A stretch of 64,000 bases of DNA. It comes from Stappia sp. MMSF_3263 (GTDB taxonomy: Bacteria > Pseudomonadota > Alphaproteobacteria > Rhizobiales > Stappiaceae). Made by a program: the position numbers and the translations under genes. Each line of letters begins with the position of its first letter. Positions within the stretch are counted from its first letter, which is position 1. Below the pieces are notes generated by a model, which was not told where the DNA came from, did not search any database, and was given only the letters and a program-made list of their open reading frames with translations. Positions 19,097 to 30,263 of this stretch are shown piece by piece. The stretch is taken from NCBI RefSeq assembly GCF_030733745.1, contig NZ_JASHIK010000019.1:41741-105740 (forward strand). Reading direction: 5' to 3'.

Positions 19097-20242
19097 ATGA
19101 CACGGACGTTTCTCCTTACCGCCGGCGGTACCGGCGGCCATCTCTTTCCCGCGCAGGCGCTGGCCGGCGAACTGGTCCGGCGCGGCCATGTGGTGGAACT
19201 TGCCACCGATCACCGGGTCAGCGACTACGGCTCCGACTTTCCCGCCCGTGCGGTTCATGTGGTTTCCTCGGCGACGCTGGGTGGGCGGTCGCCCGTCGCG
19301 CTCGTGCGCACAGCGTGGAAGCTCGGCAAGGGGCTTTTGCAGGCGCGCGCGCTGATCCGACGTCTGCGGCCCGATGCGGTGGTCGGCTTCGGCGGCTATC
19401 CGACCTTCCCGCCGATGTTCGCGGCCTTCCTTGCCGGCGTGCCGAGCGTGCTGCACGAGGCGAATGCGGTGATGGGCCGAGCGAACCGGATGCTTGCCGG
19501 TCGCGCGAGCGCGGTGGCGACGAGCTTCCCGCTTGTGGGAGAGGCCGCCGGAGAGCATGCGGCCAAGTCGGTGCGAACCGGCAACCCCGTGCGCGAGGCG
19601 GTCATCGCGGCAAGCGGAACGCCCTATTCGGCGCCGCGCGCCGGCGAGCCCTTCGACCTTCTGGTCTTCGGCGGATCGCAGGGTGCGCGTTACTTTTCCC
19701 AGGTGATGGCGGGTGCGCTGGAGTGTCTTGCGCCGGAAACCCGTGCCCGTCTTGCGCTGGTACAGCAGTGCCGCGCAGAGGACATCGACACTGTGCGCTC
19801 CGCGTGCGACCGGCTTGGTGTGACGGCGGAACTCGCGCCGTTCTTTTCCGACATGCCGGCGCGGATTGCCGGCGCGCATCTGGTGCTGTGCCGCTCGGGC
19901 GCTTCCAGCGTCAGCGAGTTGGCCGTGATCGGGCGACCGTCGGTGCTGGTCCCATTGCCGCATGCACTGGACAATGATCAGGGCCGCAATGCGGAAGTGC
20001 TGGCGCGTGCCGGCGGTGCCTGGCCGGTCAACCAGGCCGAATTGAGCCCGGAACGGCTCGCGGCGTTGCTCACCGAGCTGATGGATACTCCGGAGCGTCT
20101 CGCGCAGGCGGCGGAGGCCGCGCGCGCTGCGGGTCGTCCGGATGCGGTCTCGCTGCTTGCCGATCTTGTCGAACATGTCGCCGCGAGGACGCCGCTGGAC
20201 GCGCTTGCGGCGCGCGAAACCCAAAACGGAGACGCATCATGA
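19097..20242 (+). CDS. murG: UDP-GlcNAc--lipid I N-acetylglucosaminyltransferase
   Basis: MurG adds GlcNAc to lipid I, making lipid II at the cytoplasmic membrane face. The 381-residue GT28 protein has two Rossmann-type halves. The N-terminal loop [14 protein letters not shown], the central [11 protein letters not shown], and the C-terminal donor-binding [11 protein letters not shown] and [11 protein letters not shown] segments are all present. It is 10 bp after ftsW and overlaps murC by an ATGA. In other bacteria MurG is a scaffold for Mur ligases, which is relevant to the MurE-MurF fusion upstream. Confidence 0.98.
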   Translation: MTRTFLLTAGGTGGHLFPAQALAGELVRRGHVVELATDHRVSDYGSDFPARAVHVVSSATLGGRSPVALVRTAWKLGKGLLQARALIRRLRPDAVVGFGGYPTFPPMFAAFLAGVPSVLHEANAVMGRANRMLAGRASAVATSFPLVGEAAGEHAAKSVRTGNPVREAVIAASGTPYSAPRAGEPFDLLVFGGSQGARYFSQVMAGALECLAPETRARLALVQQCRAEDIDTVRSACDRLGVTAELAPFFSDMPARIAGAHLVLCRSGASSVSELAVIGRPSVLVPLPHALDNDQGRNAEVLARAGGAWPVNQAELSPERLAALLTELMDTPERLAQAAEAARAAGRPDAVSLLADLVEHVAARTPLDALAARETQNGDAS

Positions 20243-21657
20243 AGATGCCCCAGGACCTTGGTCCGGTTCATTTCATCGGTATCGGCGGCATTGGCATGAG
20301 CGGCATCGCCGAAGTGCTGCACATGCTTGGCTACACGGTGCAGGGATCGGACCTTTCCGAGAGCGCCAATGTCAAGCGGCTGCGCGACAAGGGCATTGCG
20401 GTGAAGGTCGGTCACGACGGCGCCAATATCGGCGACGCCCGTGTCGTTGTCGTCTCCTCGGCGATCAAGCGCGACAATCCCGAGCTGATCGCCGCGCGCG
20501 AACGGTTCCTGCCGATCGTGCGCCGCGCCGAGATGCTGGCCGAGCTGATGCGCTTCAAGCAGGCGATCGCCATTGGCGGCACGCACGGCAAGACGACGAC
20601 CACCTCGATCATCGCCGCCGTGCTCGATGCCGGCGGTCTGGATCCGACCGTCATCAACGGCGGCATCATCAACGCCTACGGTACCAATGCGCGCATGGGA
20701 CAGGGCGACTGGATGGTGGTGGAGGCGGACGAAAGCGACGGCACCTTCGTCAAGTTGCCGGCGGATATCGCCGTCGTCACCAATATCGATCCGGAGCATC
20801 TCGACCACTACGGCGACTTCGACGGGGTGCGCGACGCCTTCCTGCAATTCGTCGAGAACGTGCCGTTCTACGGTTTCGCGGTGATGTGCCTCGACCATCC
20901 GGAAGTGCAGGCCATGGTCGGGCGGATCGAGGATCGCCAGGTGATCACCTATGGCCAGAACCGGCAGGCGGACGTGCGGTTCTTCGACCTTCGCACGCAA
21001 GGGGCGGCGTCGGTGTTCTCCGTCGAACTGCGCGACCGGGTTGCCGGCACGGCCGAGACGGTTGAGGACCTGAGCCTGCCGATGCCCGGGCTGCACAATG
21101 TCTCCAATGCGACGGCGGCGATCGCGGTTGCCTGGAAGCTCGGCATCTCGCCCGAACAGATCCGCAAGGGCCTGGCCGCTTTCCGGGGGGTCAAGCGGCG
21201 CTTCACCCATACCGGCTCGGCGGACGGGATCGAGGTCTTCGACGACTACGCCCATCACCCGGTGGAAATCCGCGCCGTCCTGTCGGCCGCCCGCGCCGTT
21301 GCGCCAGGCAAGGTGGTCGCGGTTGTCCAGCCGCATCGCTACACACGGCTGGAAAGCCTGTTCGACGAGTTCTCCGCCTGTTTCAACGACGCGGACCACG
21401 TGATCTGCGCGCCGGTCTATGCGGCGGGCGAGGCACCGCGCGAGGGCATCGACCATCATGCGCTTGCCAACGGCATCCGCGCCAGCGGGCACCGCAGCGT
21501 CCATGCCATCGCCAGCGAGGACGAGCTTGCCGGCACGGTGGCGCGGATTGCGGAGCCGGGCGACTATGTCGTCTGCCTGGGCGCGGGGAGCATCTCGCAA
21601 TGGGCCCAGCTTCTCCCCGAAGCGCTGACGGCCGCACGCGGCGGTGCCGGGGCATGA
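20239..21657 (+). CDS. murC: UDP-N-acetylmuramate--L-alanine ligase
   Basis: MurC joins L-alanine to UDP-MurNAc, the first amino-acid addition of peptidoglycan synthesis. The 472-residue protein has the N-terminal [15 protein letters not shown] motif, the P-loop [31 protein letters not shown] and a C-terminal [12 protein letters not shown] block. It overlaps murG and murB by 4 bp each, implying translational coupling. It remains a separate protein, unlike MurE and MurF. Confidence 0.98.
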   Translation: MKMPQDLGPVHFIGIGGIGMSGIAEVLHMLGYTVQGSDLSESANVKRLRDKGIAVKVGHDGANIGDARVVVVSSAIKRDNPELIAARERFLPIVRRAEMLAELMRFKQAIAIGGTHGKTTTTSIIAAVLDAGGLDPTVINGGIINAYGTNARMGQGDWMVVEADESDGTFVKLPADIAVVTNIDPEHLDHYGDFDGVRDAFLQFVENVPFYGFAVMCLDHPEVQAMVGRIEDRQVITYGQNRQADVRFFDLRTQGAASVFSVELRDRVAGTAETVEDLSLPMPGLHNVSNATAAIAVAWKLGISPEQIRKGLAAFRGVKRRFTHTGSADGIEVFDDYAHHPVEIRAVLSAARAVAPGKVVAVVQPHRYTRLESLFDEFSACFNDADHVICAPVYAAGEAPREGIDHHALANGIRASGHRSVHAIASEDELAGTVARIAEPGDYVVCLGAGSISQWAQLLPEALTAARGGAGA

Positions 21658-22637
21658 GCTTTCCCGATCTCATCGGCAGGCACGGGCTGGACCGCATCGG
21701 GCTGCGAGGCAAGCTGACGGCGAACCAGCCGCTTTCGGCGGTGACCTGGTTTCGCGTCGGCGGACCGGCGCAGCTTCTGTTCCAGCCCGCCGATACGCAG
21801 GACCTGGCCAACTTCCTGTCGCACCTGCCGGACGAGGTTCCGGTGCTGCCGGTCGGCCTGGGATCGAACCTGCTGGTGCGCGACGGCGGCATTCCGGGCG
21901 TGGTGATACGACTTGGCGCAAAGGGGTTCGGCTCGGTCGTCGTGGAAGGCGACGGTGCAATCCGCGCCGGCGCGGCGGTGCCCGACCGGCGGCTTGCCGA
22001 GGCGGCGGCGGAAGCCGGGCAGGGTGGTTTCGCCTTCTATGCCGGCATCCCCGGAGGAGTTGGCGGGGCCCTGCGCATGAACGCTGGCGCGCATGGCAGC
22101 GAGACGGCGGGTGTGGTCGTCGAATTGGCCGGCGTCACGCGGGCCGGGGAGATCGTGCGCCTGAGCCGTGCCGACATGGATTATCGCTACCGGCACAGCA
22201 CCCAGCCCGGCGACACGGTCTTTACCGAGGCAGTGTTTCGCGGAGAGCCGCGCGAGCGCGAGGCGATCCGCGCCGAGATGGCCGACGTCCAGGCCCATCG
22301 CGAGGCGGCCCAGCCGATCCGCGAAAAGACCGGCGGTTCGACATTCAAGAACCCCCCGGGACATTCCGCCTGGAAGCTGGTCGAGGCGGCCGGCGGGCGC
22401 GGGCTGCAGATCGGCGGCGCCCGGATGTCGGATATGCACTGCAATTTCATGATCAACACCGGCGAGGCCTCGGCGGAAGACCTGGAGCGGCTCGGCGAGA
22501 CGGTGCGCGCCCGCGTCCTGGAAACCAGCGGGATCGCGCTGGAGTGGGAAATCAAGCGGCTCGGGCTTTGGCCGGACGGGGTCGAGATCGCGCCATTTCT
22601 CGGTGCACGACAGGAAGAGGACGCATCCCATGGCTGA
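21654..22637 (+). CDS. murB: UDP-N-acetylenolpyruvoylglucosamine reductase
   Basis: MurB is an FAD-dependent NADPH reductase that forms UDP-MurNAc. The protein has 327 residues. It shows the FAD-binding [13 protein letters not shown] and [15 protein letters not shown] blocks, [15 protein letters not shown], and the catalytic serine region [10 protein letters not shown] followed by [16 protein letters not shown]. The short form lacking the extra C-terminal segment indicates a type II MurB. The ATG at 21654 overlaps the murC stop; an in-frame start at 21600 is within murC and is not preferred. Confidence 0.97.
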   Translation: MSFPDLIGRHGLDRIGLRGKLTANQPLSAVTWFRVGGPAQLLFQPADTQDLANFLSHLPDEVPVLPVGLGSNLLVRDGGIPGVVIRLGAKGFGSVVVEGDGAIRAGAAVPDRRLAEAAAEAGQGGFAFYAGIPGGVGGALRMNAGAHGSETAGVVVELAGVTRAGEIVRLSRADMDYRYRHSTQPGDTVFTEAVFRGEPREREAIRAEMADVQAHREAAQPIREKTGGSTFKNPPGHSAWKLVEAAGGRGLQIGGARMSDMHCNFMINTGEASAEDLERLGETVRARVLETSGIALEWEIKRLGLWPDGVEIAPFLGARQEEDASHG

Positions 22638-23559
22638 GCGCAAGCATGTCGCGGTGCTGATGGGGGGCTGGTCCGCCGAACGCCCGGTCAGTCTGTGGTC
22701 CGGCGAAGGCTGCGCGGCGGCTCTTGAACGGGCCGGTTACCGGGTGACCAGGGTCGATGTGCAACGGGATATCGCCGCCGTACTCCAGGAGCTGAGGCCG
22801 GATGTCGCCTTCAACGCCCTGCACGGGCCGTTCGGAGAGGATGGCTGCATCCAGGGGCTGCTGGAGATCCTGGGCATTCCCTATACGCATTCCGGCGTGG
22901 CCGCTTCGGCGCTCGCCATGGACAAGCAGAAGGCCAAGGCGGTGATGAAGGCAGCCGGTATCCCGGTCGCCGAGCACAAGGTGCTGCACCGGCTTGAAGC
23001 GGCCAAGGCGCATGCGCTGCCGCCACCCTATGTCGCCAAGCCCGTGCGCGAGGGATCGTCCTTCGGCGTGCTGATCGTCAAGGAGAATGCCGAGCATCCC
23101 CCGCAGGAGCTTTACCGCGAGGACTGGCCCTACGGGGATATCGTCATGGTGGAGCGATACATCCCCGGCCGGGAGCTGACCTGCGCGGTGATGGGCAATG
23201 TGGCGCTGGGGGTCACCGAGGTGATGCCGCTCGGCCACGGCTTCTACGATTTCGACGCCAAATATGCGCCCGGCGGATCACAACACGTCCTGCCGGCAGA
23301 AATTTCACCATTTGTTTACCAAGAAGTACAGAAACTCAGCTTAAGGGCGCATCAGGCACTCGGTTGCAAGGGCGTTACACGGGCAGATTTCCGCTTCGAC
23401 GAACAGCGAGGCGGTGGCGGCGAGCTGATCTGTCTTGAAGTGAATACACAGCCCGGAATGACCCAGACCTCGCTTGTGCCGGAGATCGCCGCGCATGCCG
23501 GGCACTCGTACGAAGACCTGACCAGCTGGATGGTGGAGAACGCAAGTTGCGGACGATAA
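22630..23559 (+). CDS. ddl: D-alanine--D-alanine ligase
   Basis: Ddl ligates two D-alanines using ATP, giving the dipeptide that MurF adds. The 309-residue ATP-grasp protein starts with [17 protein letters not shown], contains [29 protein letters not shown] and the C-terminal [16 protein letters not shown] block. The ATG at 22630 overlaps the end of murB by 8 bp. An AT-richer patch at about 23280-23345 inside the gene stands out from its surroundings but keeps the frame. It is followed by ftsQ, so it corresponds in position to ddlB. Confidence 0.96.
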   Translation: MAERKHVAVLMGGWSAERPVSLWSGEGCAAALERAGYRVTRVDVQRDIAAVLQELRPDVAFNALHGPFGEDGCIQGLLEILGIPYTHSGVAASALAMDKQKAKAVMKAAGIPVAEHKVLHRLEAAKAHALPPPYVAKPVREGSSFGVLIVKENAEHPPQELYREDWPYGDIVMVERYIPGRELTCAVMGNVALGVTEVMPLGHGFYDFDAKYAPGGSQHVLPAEISPFVYQEVQKLSLRAHQALGCKGVTRADFRFDEQRGGGGELICLEVNTQPGMTQTSLVPEIAAHAGHSYEDLTSWMVENASCGR

Positions 23560-23579
23560 AGGCAAAACGGGGTGAGGAC

Positions 23580-24461
23580 ATGGTCCTGCCGATCGAGGCG
23601 GCGCTCGCGCCGCGCGGTCGCGGCGTGCCCCGATTGCATCGGCGTCCCCTGTGGCGCGCCGCCGGCTTTCTGCAGGACCTGCCCGAGTGGACGGGCACGG
23701 CCGGGGCGCTGGCCTTTCTCTCGGCAACGGTTTTTTACGCTCTGGTTGTGGGCGGCTACGCGCGCACGGTAAGCGAATCACTGACGTCGGCGGCCGGATT
23801 CGAGATCGCGGCCGTCAAACTTTCCGGCCAGAAGGAAACCACCGAGTTCGAAATTCTCGAGGCGCTGGAAATCCAGGCGGGGACGTCGCTGGCGCTGTTC
23901 GATGCCGCGGCGGCGCGCGAGCGGCTTTCGCGGATTCCGTGGATCGAGACGGTTTCGGTGCAGAAGCTCTATCCGGGAACGCTTCAGGTCAGCATCGACG
24001 AGCGCGACGCCTTCGCGCTCTGGCAGCGCGGCGACAGCCTGTCTGTGATCGACGCCAAGGGGCAGGTGATCAGCGACGATGTCGACGGGCGTTACGCCAA
24101 CCTGCTGATGCTGGTCGGCCACGGCGCGCAGCATCGCGGGGCGGAAGTCCTCGACGCGCTCGGCGCCGTGCCGGAACTGCGTTCGCGGGTGCGGGCCGCC
24201 CGACTGGTGTCGGACCGCCGCTGGGACCTGCTGCTGGAGAACGGCATCACCGTGCGCCTGCCGGAACATGATGTGGCGCGCGCGCTGGACGATGTGATGC
24301 GCATGGACAACGAGACGGGCCTTTTGACCCGGGACATCACCGTCGTCGACATCCGGCTCCCTGACAGGGTGGTCGTGCGGCTGACGGACGAGGCGGCCCT
24401 GCGCCGCAAGGCCGAGATGAAGACACGCAGCAAGACGCGACGGTCGGGAGGCGACGCATGA
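23580..24461 (+). CDS. ftsQ: Cell division protein FtsQ
   Basis: A 293-residue bitopic divisome protein that recruits FtsL and FtsB. It has a basic cytoplasmic N-terminus (about residues 1-35), a membrane helix at about 40-60, a periplasmic POTRA domain (FEIAAVKLSGQKETTEFEI), and a beta domain. The ATG at 23580 is chosen because GGTGAGG precedes it; an in-frame TTG at 23547 would overlap the end of ddl. Its last codons overlap ftsA by 4 bp. Confidence 0.94.
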   Translation: MVLPIEAALAPRGRGVPRLHRRPLWRAAGFLQDLPEWTGTAGALAFLSATVFYALVVGGYARTVSESLTSAAGFEIAAVKLSGQKETTEFEILEALEIQAGTSLALFDAAAARERLSRIPWIETVSVQKLYPGTLQVSIDERDAFALWQRGDSLSVIDAKGQVISDDVDGRYANLLMLVGHGAQHRGAEVLDALGAVPELRSRVRAARLVSDRRWDLLLENGITVRLPEHDVARALDDVMRMDNETGLLTRDITVVDIRLPDRVVVRLTDEAALRRKAEMKTRSKTRRSGGDA

Positions 24462-25780
24462 GCCGCCAGAAAACCCCGATCTACCTGCCGCGCATGCGCC
24501 CGCTCCCCGGACGCCGTGCGGTCGTCGTGTCGGTTCTTGACATCGGCTCGACCAAGGTCTGCTGCCTGATCGCCAAGCTGAGCCCGCGCAACGACGATTG
24601 CGTGCTGCCCGGGCGCACCCATGCGATCGAGGTGCTCGGTTATGGCTATCAGCGTTCGCGCGGCCTGAAGTCGGGCGTGGTGGTCGACATGGATGCAGCC
24701 GAACAGGCCATCCGCCTGGCGGTGGACGCGGCCGAGCGGATGGCCGGACTGACGGTGGAATCGCTGATCACCAACGTCACATGCGGCCGGCTGCATTCCG
24801 AGATCATCACCGCCAGCGTGGGCCTTGCCTCCGATGCGGTGTGCGAGGCGGACATCCAAAGGGTGCTTTCCGCCGGCAGCGCCCACACGGTCGCCGAGGG
24901 GCGGGCCGTCATGCATGCCCTGCCGATCGCCTACACGCTCGACGGCAATCGCGGCATGCGCGACCCGCGCGGCATGATCGGGCGCCGGCTGGGGGTCGAC
25001 ATGCAGGTGGTGACCGCCGAAGTGGCGCCGGTGCGCAACCTGGAGCTTTGCATCAATCGCGGCCATCTCGCGGTCGAGACGATGGTCGCGACCCCTTATG
25101 CGAGTGGTCTTTCGACCCTGGTCGAGGACGAGACCGAACTCGGCGTCGCCTGCGTCGACATGGGCGGGGGCACGACGACGCTCTCGGTCTTTGTCGAGGG
25201 ACAGATGGTTCACACGGACGCGATCGCCGTGGGCGGTCACCACGTGACGATGGACATCGCGCGGGCGCTGTCGACGCGGCTGGCCGATGCCGAGCGGATC
25301 AAGACCTTGCAGGGATCGGCACTGCCCAGCGGTGCGGATGACCGCGATCTGATCATGATCCCGCCGGTCGATGCCGACGGCGACCTGCCGCACCAGATCC
25401 CGCGCTCGATGCTGACGCGCGTGATCGTGCCGCGGGTCGAGGAAATCATGGAGCTGGTGCGCGACCGGCTGACCGCCTCCGGCTTCGCCGGACGGGTCGG
25501 CAAGCGCATCGTTCTGACCGGTGGCGCGAGCCAGCTCACGGGGCTGAGCGATGTCGCGCGCCGGGTTCTCGGCCGTCAGGTACGGCTCGGACGCCCGCTC
25601 GGTGTCGCGGGCCTGCCCGAGGCGGCCAAGGGACCTGCCTTCGCTGCCGCCGTCGGCCTGCTGATCTATCCGCAGGTCGCACAGGTGGAACAGTTCCAGC
25701 CGCGCGGCGCGGGCACACGTTGGACATTGGGATCGAGCACGCTGGCCAGGGTCGGCAACTGGATCCGCGAAAGTTTCTGA
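24458..25780 (+). CDS. ftsA: Cell division protein FtsA
   Basis: FtsA is an actin-like ATPase that tethers FtsZ to the membrane. The 440-residue protein shows the phosphate-1 loop [18 protein letters not shown], the SHS2/1C subdomain, [13 protein letters not shown], and [16 protein letters not shown]. The C-terminal end (VGNWIRESF) is a plausible amphipathic membrane-targeting helix. It is coupled to ftsQ through an ATGA overlap and separated from ftsZ by 109 bp, which may contain a separate ftsZ promoter. Confidence 0.97.
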   Translation: MSRQKTPIYLPRMRPLPGRRAVVVSVLDIGSTKVCCLIAKLSPRNDDCVLPGRTHAIEVLGYGYQRSRGLKSGVVVDMDAAEQAIRLAVDAAERMAGLTVESLITNVTCGRLHSEIITASVGLASDAVCEADIQRVLSAGSAHTVAEGRAVMHALPIAYTLDGNRGMRDPRGMIGRRLGVDMQVVTAEVAPVRNLELCINRGHLAVETMVATPYASGLSTLVEDETELGVACVDMGGGTTTLSVFVEGQMVHTDAIAVGGHHVTMDIARALSTRLADAERIKTLQGSALPSGADDRDLIMIPPVDADGDLPHQIPRSMLTRVIVPRVEEIMELVRDRLTASGFAGRVGKRIVLTGGASQLTGLSDVARRVLGRQVRLGRPLGVAGLPEAAKGPAFAAAVGLLIYPQVAQVEQFQPRGAGTRWTLGSSTLARVGNWIRESF

Positions 25781-25889
25781 GGCGGGCAACTGCCTCGGAA
25801 AACGCCGGGCGCACTCCCGGCGGACGACGAGGGAAACGAGGATTAGTGAAGGAGCCAGAACGGGTCCTTCAAGGGGTCGCGAGGAAGCC

Positions 25890-27692
25890 ATGACCATCAA
25901 CTTGAAAATGCCAGATCTTCAGGAACTGAAGCCAAGAATTACGGTGTTCGGCGTCGGTGGCGCCGGTGGCAACGCCGTCAACAACATGATCCAGGCCGGT
26001 CTGCTGGGCTGCGACTTCGTCGTGGCCAACACCGATGCCCAGGCGTTGGCCAGCAATCACGCCGAGCGTGTCGTCCAGATGGGCGTTGCCGTGACCGAGG
26101 GCCTTGGCGCCGGTTCGCAGCCCGATGTCGGCGCGGCGGCGGCCGAGGAGGTCATCGACGAGATCAATGATCACCTGTCTGGTTCGCATATGGTGTTCAT
26201 CACCGCTGGCATGGGCGGTGGCACCGGTACCGGCGCTGCTCCGGTGATCGCCCGCGCGGCACGCGAGATGGGCATCCTGACCGTCGGCGTTGTGACCAAG
26301 CCGTTCCAGTTCGAGGGCGTGCGCCGCATGCGCATCGCCGAAGCCGGCATCACCGAGCTTCAGAAGGCGGTCGACACGCTGATCGTCATTCCGAACCAGA
26401 ACCTGTTCCGCATTGCCAATGCGCAGACCACCTTCGCCGACGCCTTCGCGATGGCCGACCAGGTGCTCTATTCGGGCGTGGCCTGCATCACCGACCTGAT
26501 GGTCAAGGAAGGCCTGATCAATCTCGACTTCGCCGATGTGCGCTCGATCATGCGCGGCATGGGCAAGGCGATGATGGGCACCGGCGAGGCCTCGGGCGAC
26601 AAGCGCGCGATGCAGGCGGCGGAAGCGGCGATCGCCAATCCGCTGCTCGACGAGACCTCGATGAAGGGCGCGCGCGGCCTGCTGATCTCGATCACCGGCG
26701 GTAACGACCTGACCCTGTTCGAACTCGACGAAGCGGCAACCCGCATTCGCGAGGAAGTCGATGCGGATGCCAACATTATACTCGGCGCAACCTTCGACGA
26801 GAGCCTCGACGGGATCATCCGGGTGTCGGTCGTGGCGACCGGCATCGACAAGGAACTGCGCGAGGACGTCTCGCCGGCCGAGGCCCGCATGGCGGAACTC
26901 ACCGAGCGGCTGAAGACGATCTCCGATCCTGCCCCGGCGGCCCGGCCGAAGCCGGCCATCGCTGCAACGCGAACGCCCGCCCCGATGCGTGCCGCCGCCG
27001 CAGAGCGTATCGAGCAGGAACTCGAGATCCCCGAGCCGGTGCAGGCTTCGACCGACCCGGACGTGGAGATCGCGCCGTTCTCGCCGGCTCCCGGCATGAT
27101 CGGCGGGGACGCGCCGCTGGCCGACCTCGATGAGGCGGACCTGGCCGAGCCGGTCGCCGATGCGCCCGCCGTCGAGCCCTATATTCCCCCGGTTGCCGAA
27201 AGCGTTGCGCAGCCTTCGCGGATGCCCTCCATCGAGGATTTTCCGCCGGTGGCGCAGCGTGAGATGCGGGCGCATACCCGCGTCGAGGACGACGAGCACC
27301 ATCACGGCGACGAGCGTCGCCCGATGAGCCTGCTGCGCCGCCTCGCCAGCGGCTTCGGCCGTCACGACGAGGACGAGGAAATGGAGCATGCCGCCGGTGT
27401 CGAACCGGTGCAGGCCCCGCGCGCCCAGCAGCCCGTCGCCCCGGCCCCGCGGCCCGCTCCCGCTCCGGCGCGCGAGCCCCAGGCGGCGCAGCGTCCCGCC
27501 CAGGCCCCGGTCCGGCAGCAGGCTCCGGCCCAGCAGCAGGCTCCGGCCATGCGTCCGGCCGCTCCGCGCCCGGCGGCGCAGGGCGCGGCCGGCCAGCTTG
27601 ACCTGACCGGTCGCCCGGCTCCGCAGCCGCGTACCCTGTCGGAAGAAGACCAGCTCGAGATCCCGGCTTTCCTTCGTCGTCAGGCGAACTGA
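25890..27692 (+). CDS. ftsZ: Cell division GTPase FtsZ with long C-terminal linker
   Basis: FtsZ is the tubulin homologue that forms the division ring. The 600-residue protein has a normal GTPase core (about residues 1-320) with [12 protein letters not shown] and the tubulin signature GGGTGTG near 108-114. A linker of about 260 residues, rich in Pro, Ala, Glu and Gln, follows; it leads to the conserved C-terminal peptide ([12 protein letters not shown], residues 589-600) that binds FtsA and other partners. Long linkers are common in Rhizobiales. The start has GGTCGCGAGGAAG upstream. Confidence 0.98.
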   Translation: MTINLKMPDLQELKPRITVFGVGGAGGNAVNNMIQAGLLGCDFVVANTDAQALASNHAERVVQMGVAVTEGLGAGSQPDVGAAAAEEVIDEINDHLSGSHMVFITAGMGGGTGTGAAPVIARAAREMGILTVGVVTKPFQFEGVRRMRIAEAGITELQKAVDTLIVIPNQNLFRIANAQTTFADAFAMADQVLYSGVACITDLMVKEGLINLDFADVRSIMRGMGKAMMGTGEASGDKRAMQAAEAAIANPLLDETSMKGARGLLISITGGNDLTLFELDEAATRIREEVDADANIILGATFDESLDGIIRVSVVATGIDKELREDVSPAEARMAELTERLKTISDPAPAARPKPAIAATRTPAPMRAAAAERIEQELEIPEPVQASTDPDVEIAPFSPAPGMIGGDAPLADLDEADLAEPVADAPAVEPYIPPVAESVAQPSRMPSIEDFPPVAQREMRAHTRVEDDEHHHGDERRPMSLLRRLASGFGRHDEDEEMEHAAGVEPVQAPRAQQPVAPAPRPAPAPAREPQAAQRPAQAPVRQQAPAQQQAPAMRPAAPRPAAQGAAGQLDLTGRPAPQPRTLSEEDQLEIPAFLRRQAN

Positions 27693-27722
27693 CCGGGGCT
27701 CGTCCTCACGACCCTCCCTCAA

Positions 27723-27753
27723 CGGGCGATCCGGCTCCTCACCGGATCGCCCG
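27723..27753 (+). terminator. Perfect 12-bp hairpin after ftsZ
   Basis: CGGGCGATCCGG at 27723-27734 and CCGGATCGCCCG at 27742-27753 pair perfectly around a 7-nt loop, 31 bp past the ftsZ stop. No U-run follows directly, so it may be a factor-assisted terminator or an RNA-stabilising structure marking the end of the dcw operon. Confidence 0.65.
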
Positions 27754-27770
27754 CCGTCGGGAGGCTGACT

Positions 27771-27850
27771 GAAATTCTCTATATTTTTCAATGTCATGAA
27801 ATTTAATGAACCGTTACAAATCGTAACAAAGCTTTATTTCTTATCCCTCA
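27771..27850 (+). promoter_or_regulatory. AT-rich promoter region of lpxC with CtrA-like box
   Basis: This stretch is sharply AT-rich against the surrounding GC-rich DNA. It contains TTAA-N7-TTAC at 27803-27817, one mismatch from the CtrA consensus TTAA-N7-TTAA, and the inverted repeat GTTAC-AAATC-GTAAC at 27813-27827. It lies between the ftsZ hairpin and lpxC (ATG at 27996), so it probably holds the lpxC promoter. CtrA control is inference only. Confidence 0.4.
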
Positions 27851-27995
27851 TGCCCTGCCTGTATGGTCAGCCTGCGATTGATCAGGTGCGCGAATCGTGC
27901 ATCCGCGCCCGGCAACCCTAGATCCTTGGGTATTTTCCGGTCCTGCATCGCTCGCGTCAGGGTTTCAAGGCCATTGCAGACAGGACGATCTGGTG

Positions 27996-28946
27996 ATGAA
28001 AGTAGGCTCCGACCGGCAGACGACACTTGCCGGATCCGTCTCTCTGCAGGGAATTGGCGTCCATTCCGGCAATCCGGCCGAAGTCACGCTGCATCCCGCC
28101 GATGCCGGCACCGGCTTCGTCTTCGTCAACCGGGATCCTGAAAGCGGCCGCGAGGTCGAACTTCCGGCGCATTGGCGCGCCGTTTCCGCCACCGCCCTTT
28201 GCACCGTCCTCGGCGATCCGAAGGCCGGTGGCGTTTCAACCGTCGAACATCTCATGGCTGCCCTGCGCGGACTTGGCGTCGACAATGCCCTGATCGAGAT
28301 GGACGGGCCGGAAATGCCGATCATGGACGGCAGTTCGGAGGCCTTTGTCGCGGCCATCGATTCCGTCGGCCTGCGCAAGCTTGCCGCTCCCCGCCGCTAT
28401 ATCCGCATCAAGAAGACCGTGCGCGTCGACCAGGGCAGTGCCTGGTGCGAGCTGCGCCCCTTCGACGGATGCCGCTTCGACGTCACCATCGATTTCGACG
28501 CGGCGGTCATCGGCCGCCAGTCGATGGTTCTCGATCTCGAGGCGGAGAACTTCCGCAACGAGCTCTGCCGTGCCCGCACCTTCGGTTCGGTGCAGGATGT
28601 GGAGAAGCTGTGGTCGATGGGCTTTGCCCTCGGCTCTTCGCTCGAGAACTCGGTGGCAATCTCCGAGGGGCAGGTCCTCAACCCGGAAGGCACGCGCTGG
28701 TCGGACGAGTTCGTCCGCCACAAGATGCTCGATGCGGTCGGCGACCTGGCGCTTGCCGGACTTCCGTTCCTCGGGCTTTACCGCTCCTACAAGGGCGGGC
28801 ACCGGATGAACCACGCCATTCTGGTCGAGCTGTTCGAGAAGGCCGGCAAGGATGCCTTCGAGATCGTCGAGCGCTCTTCGGACCGCACGGCTCCGCCGGT
28901 TCACGCCGACGAGCCGCGTCTTGCGGTTGCGCAGGGCGCCTCCTGA
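27996..28946 (+). CDS. lpxC: UDP-3-O-acyl-N-acetylglucosamine deacetylase
   Basis: LpxC carries out the committed, zinc-dependent deacetylation step of lipid A synthesis. The 316-residue protein has expected zinc ligands His85 (STVEHLMAAL), His242 and Asp246 (HKMLDAVGD), plus MDGSSEAFV. The ATG at 27996 gives the normal N-terminus (QTTLAGSVSLQGIGVHSG); the frame is open further upstream to 27897, without homology. lpxC after ftsZ is a conserved arrangement at the end of dcw clusters. Confidence 0.96.
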   Translation: MKVGSDRQTTLAGSVSLQGIGVHSGNPAEVTLHPADAGTGFVFVNRDPESGREVELPAHWRAVSATALCTVLGDPKAGGVSTVEHLMAALRGLGVDNALIEMDGPEMPIMDGSSEAFVAAIDSVGLRKLAAPRRYIRIKKTVRVDQGSAWCELRPFDGCRFDVTIDFDAAVIGRQSMVLDLEAENFRNELCRARTFGSVQDVEKLWSMGFALGSSLENSVAISEGQVLNPEGTRWSDEFVRHKMLDAVGDLALAGLPFLGLYRSYKGGHRMNHAILVELFEKAGKDAFEIVERSSDRTAPPVHADEPRLAVAQGAS

Positions 28947-29236
28947 GCCGCTGCTTTGCGGCGCTCCGGGTGCGGGCCTCCTCCGTTCGCGGCGGCGACT
29001 TCGCCTTCTTGGCCATAAAAAAGCGACAAATGTCCCTCACACGGCGTGACGCGAACGGGTTTTTTCCGTTACAACACGGCCTGGTCGCGGTTTGATGGCG
29101 GGCGAGGCGGGGCGTTGCTCCGCTCCCGTCAACCGTCGGGGCGAGTGATCCGGAATGGCAGTGCCCGACAGGGTGTCGGAGTGCGGCACGGGAGCGGCGT
29201 CAGCGGCCGGAGCGAGTTGAGGAGTGAGTTTACGTG

Positions 29237-30100
29237 ATGGCGGCAGTGCCCATTTCAAACGCGGACGGATCGGTTTCCGGTCGACTGCGCAGAACGACGA
29301 TTGCCACGCTTGCCGTTGCCGCGCTGGTGCTCGGCGCCTGTTCCTCGACCGATGACGAAGACTTCGCGACCAACGACACGCCACCGGAAGTCCTGTTCAA
29401 CGAAGGTCTGGCGCTGCGCAATGACGGCAAGCTGAGCGATGCGCGGTTGAAATTCCAGGAAGTGGACAAGCTTCACCCCTATTCGGAATATTCCCGCAAG
29501 TCGCTGATCAATCTCGCCTATCTGAACTACTCGACAGGCAAGTACACCGAGGCGATCACGGCGGCCAAGCGCTTCACGACGCTCTATCCGGGCAATGAAG
29601 ACAGCGCCTATGCGCTCTATATCATCGGCCAGTCCTATCACAAGCAGATCCCGGATGTGACGCGCGACCAGGAGATGACCCAGCGGGCGCTCGCCGCCTA
29701 TGGCGAACTGATCCAGCGCTATCCGGACTCCGAGTATGCCGAGGATGCCCGCACCAAGATCCGCGTCGCCCAGGACCAGCTGGCGGGCAAGGAAATGGAA
29801 GTCGGGCGTTTCTACCTGAAACGGAATCACCAGATCGCGGCGATCAACCGTTTCAAGGTCGTGGTCACCAACTACCAGACCACCCGTCACATCGAAGAAG
29901 CGTTGTTCCGGCTTGTCGAGACCTATTACGCCTTGGGCGTGGTCAACGAGGCACAGACGGCGGCCGCCGTGCTCGGGCACAATTTTCCCGACAGCCAGTG
30001 GTACAAGGACGCCTTCAGCCTGCTGAAGACCGGCGGTTATTCGCCGAACGAGGATTCCGGCAGCTGGATCAGCCGCGCGTTCAAGGGCATCTCGCTGTAG
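29237..30100 (+). CDS. bamD: Outer membrane assembly lipoprotein BamD
   Basis: A 287-residue TPR lipoprotein of the BAM complex, which inserts beta-barrel proteins in the outer membrane. The N-terminal hydrophobic stretch ends in LVLGAC, a lipobox with Ser after the Cys. Tandem TPR-like helices follow, with the YxFHPYSEYS-like and LYPGNEDSAYALYIIGQ segments. GTG at 29234 and ATG at 29237 are both possible starts. It lies downstream of lpxC, after 290 bp that contain no gene but a short AT-rich stretch near 29017-29060 that may carry a promoter. Confidence 0.95.
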   Translation: MAAVPISNADGSVSGRLRRTTIATLAVAALVLGACSSTDDEDFATNDTPPEVLFNEGLALRNDGKLSDARLKFQEVDKLHPYSEYSRKSLINLAYLNYSTGKYTEAITAAKRFTTLYPGNEDSAYALYIIGQSYHKQIPDVTRDQEMTQRALAAYGELIQRYPDSEYAEDARTKIRVAQDQLAGKEMEVGRFYLKRNHQIAAINRFKVVVTNYQTTRHIEEALFRLVETYYALGVVNEAQTAAAVLGHNFPDSQWYKDAFSLLKTGGYSPNEDSGSWISRAFKGISL

Positions 30101-30263
30101 CGTTTTCCCGGACGCAGGAATGATCCCGGCGCGGGACGGCTTGCGGGTTTCGTCATTCTGGGCGTTGCGGCGGGGCGCCTCCTGCGGCTACATCTGAAGC
30201 GTCATCCTCGCGCGGCGCGCTTTCCGGCGTTGCCGCATCAACCCGGTCCGGTCATCCGCTCGC

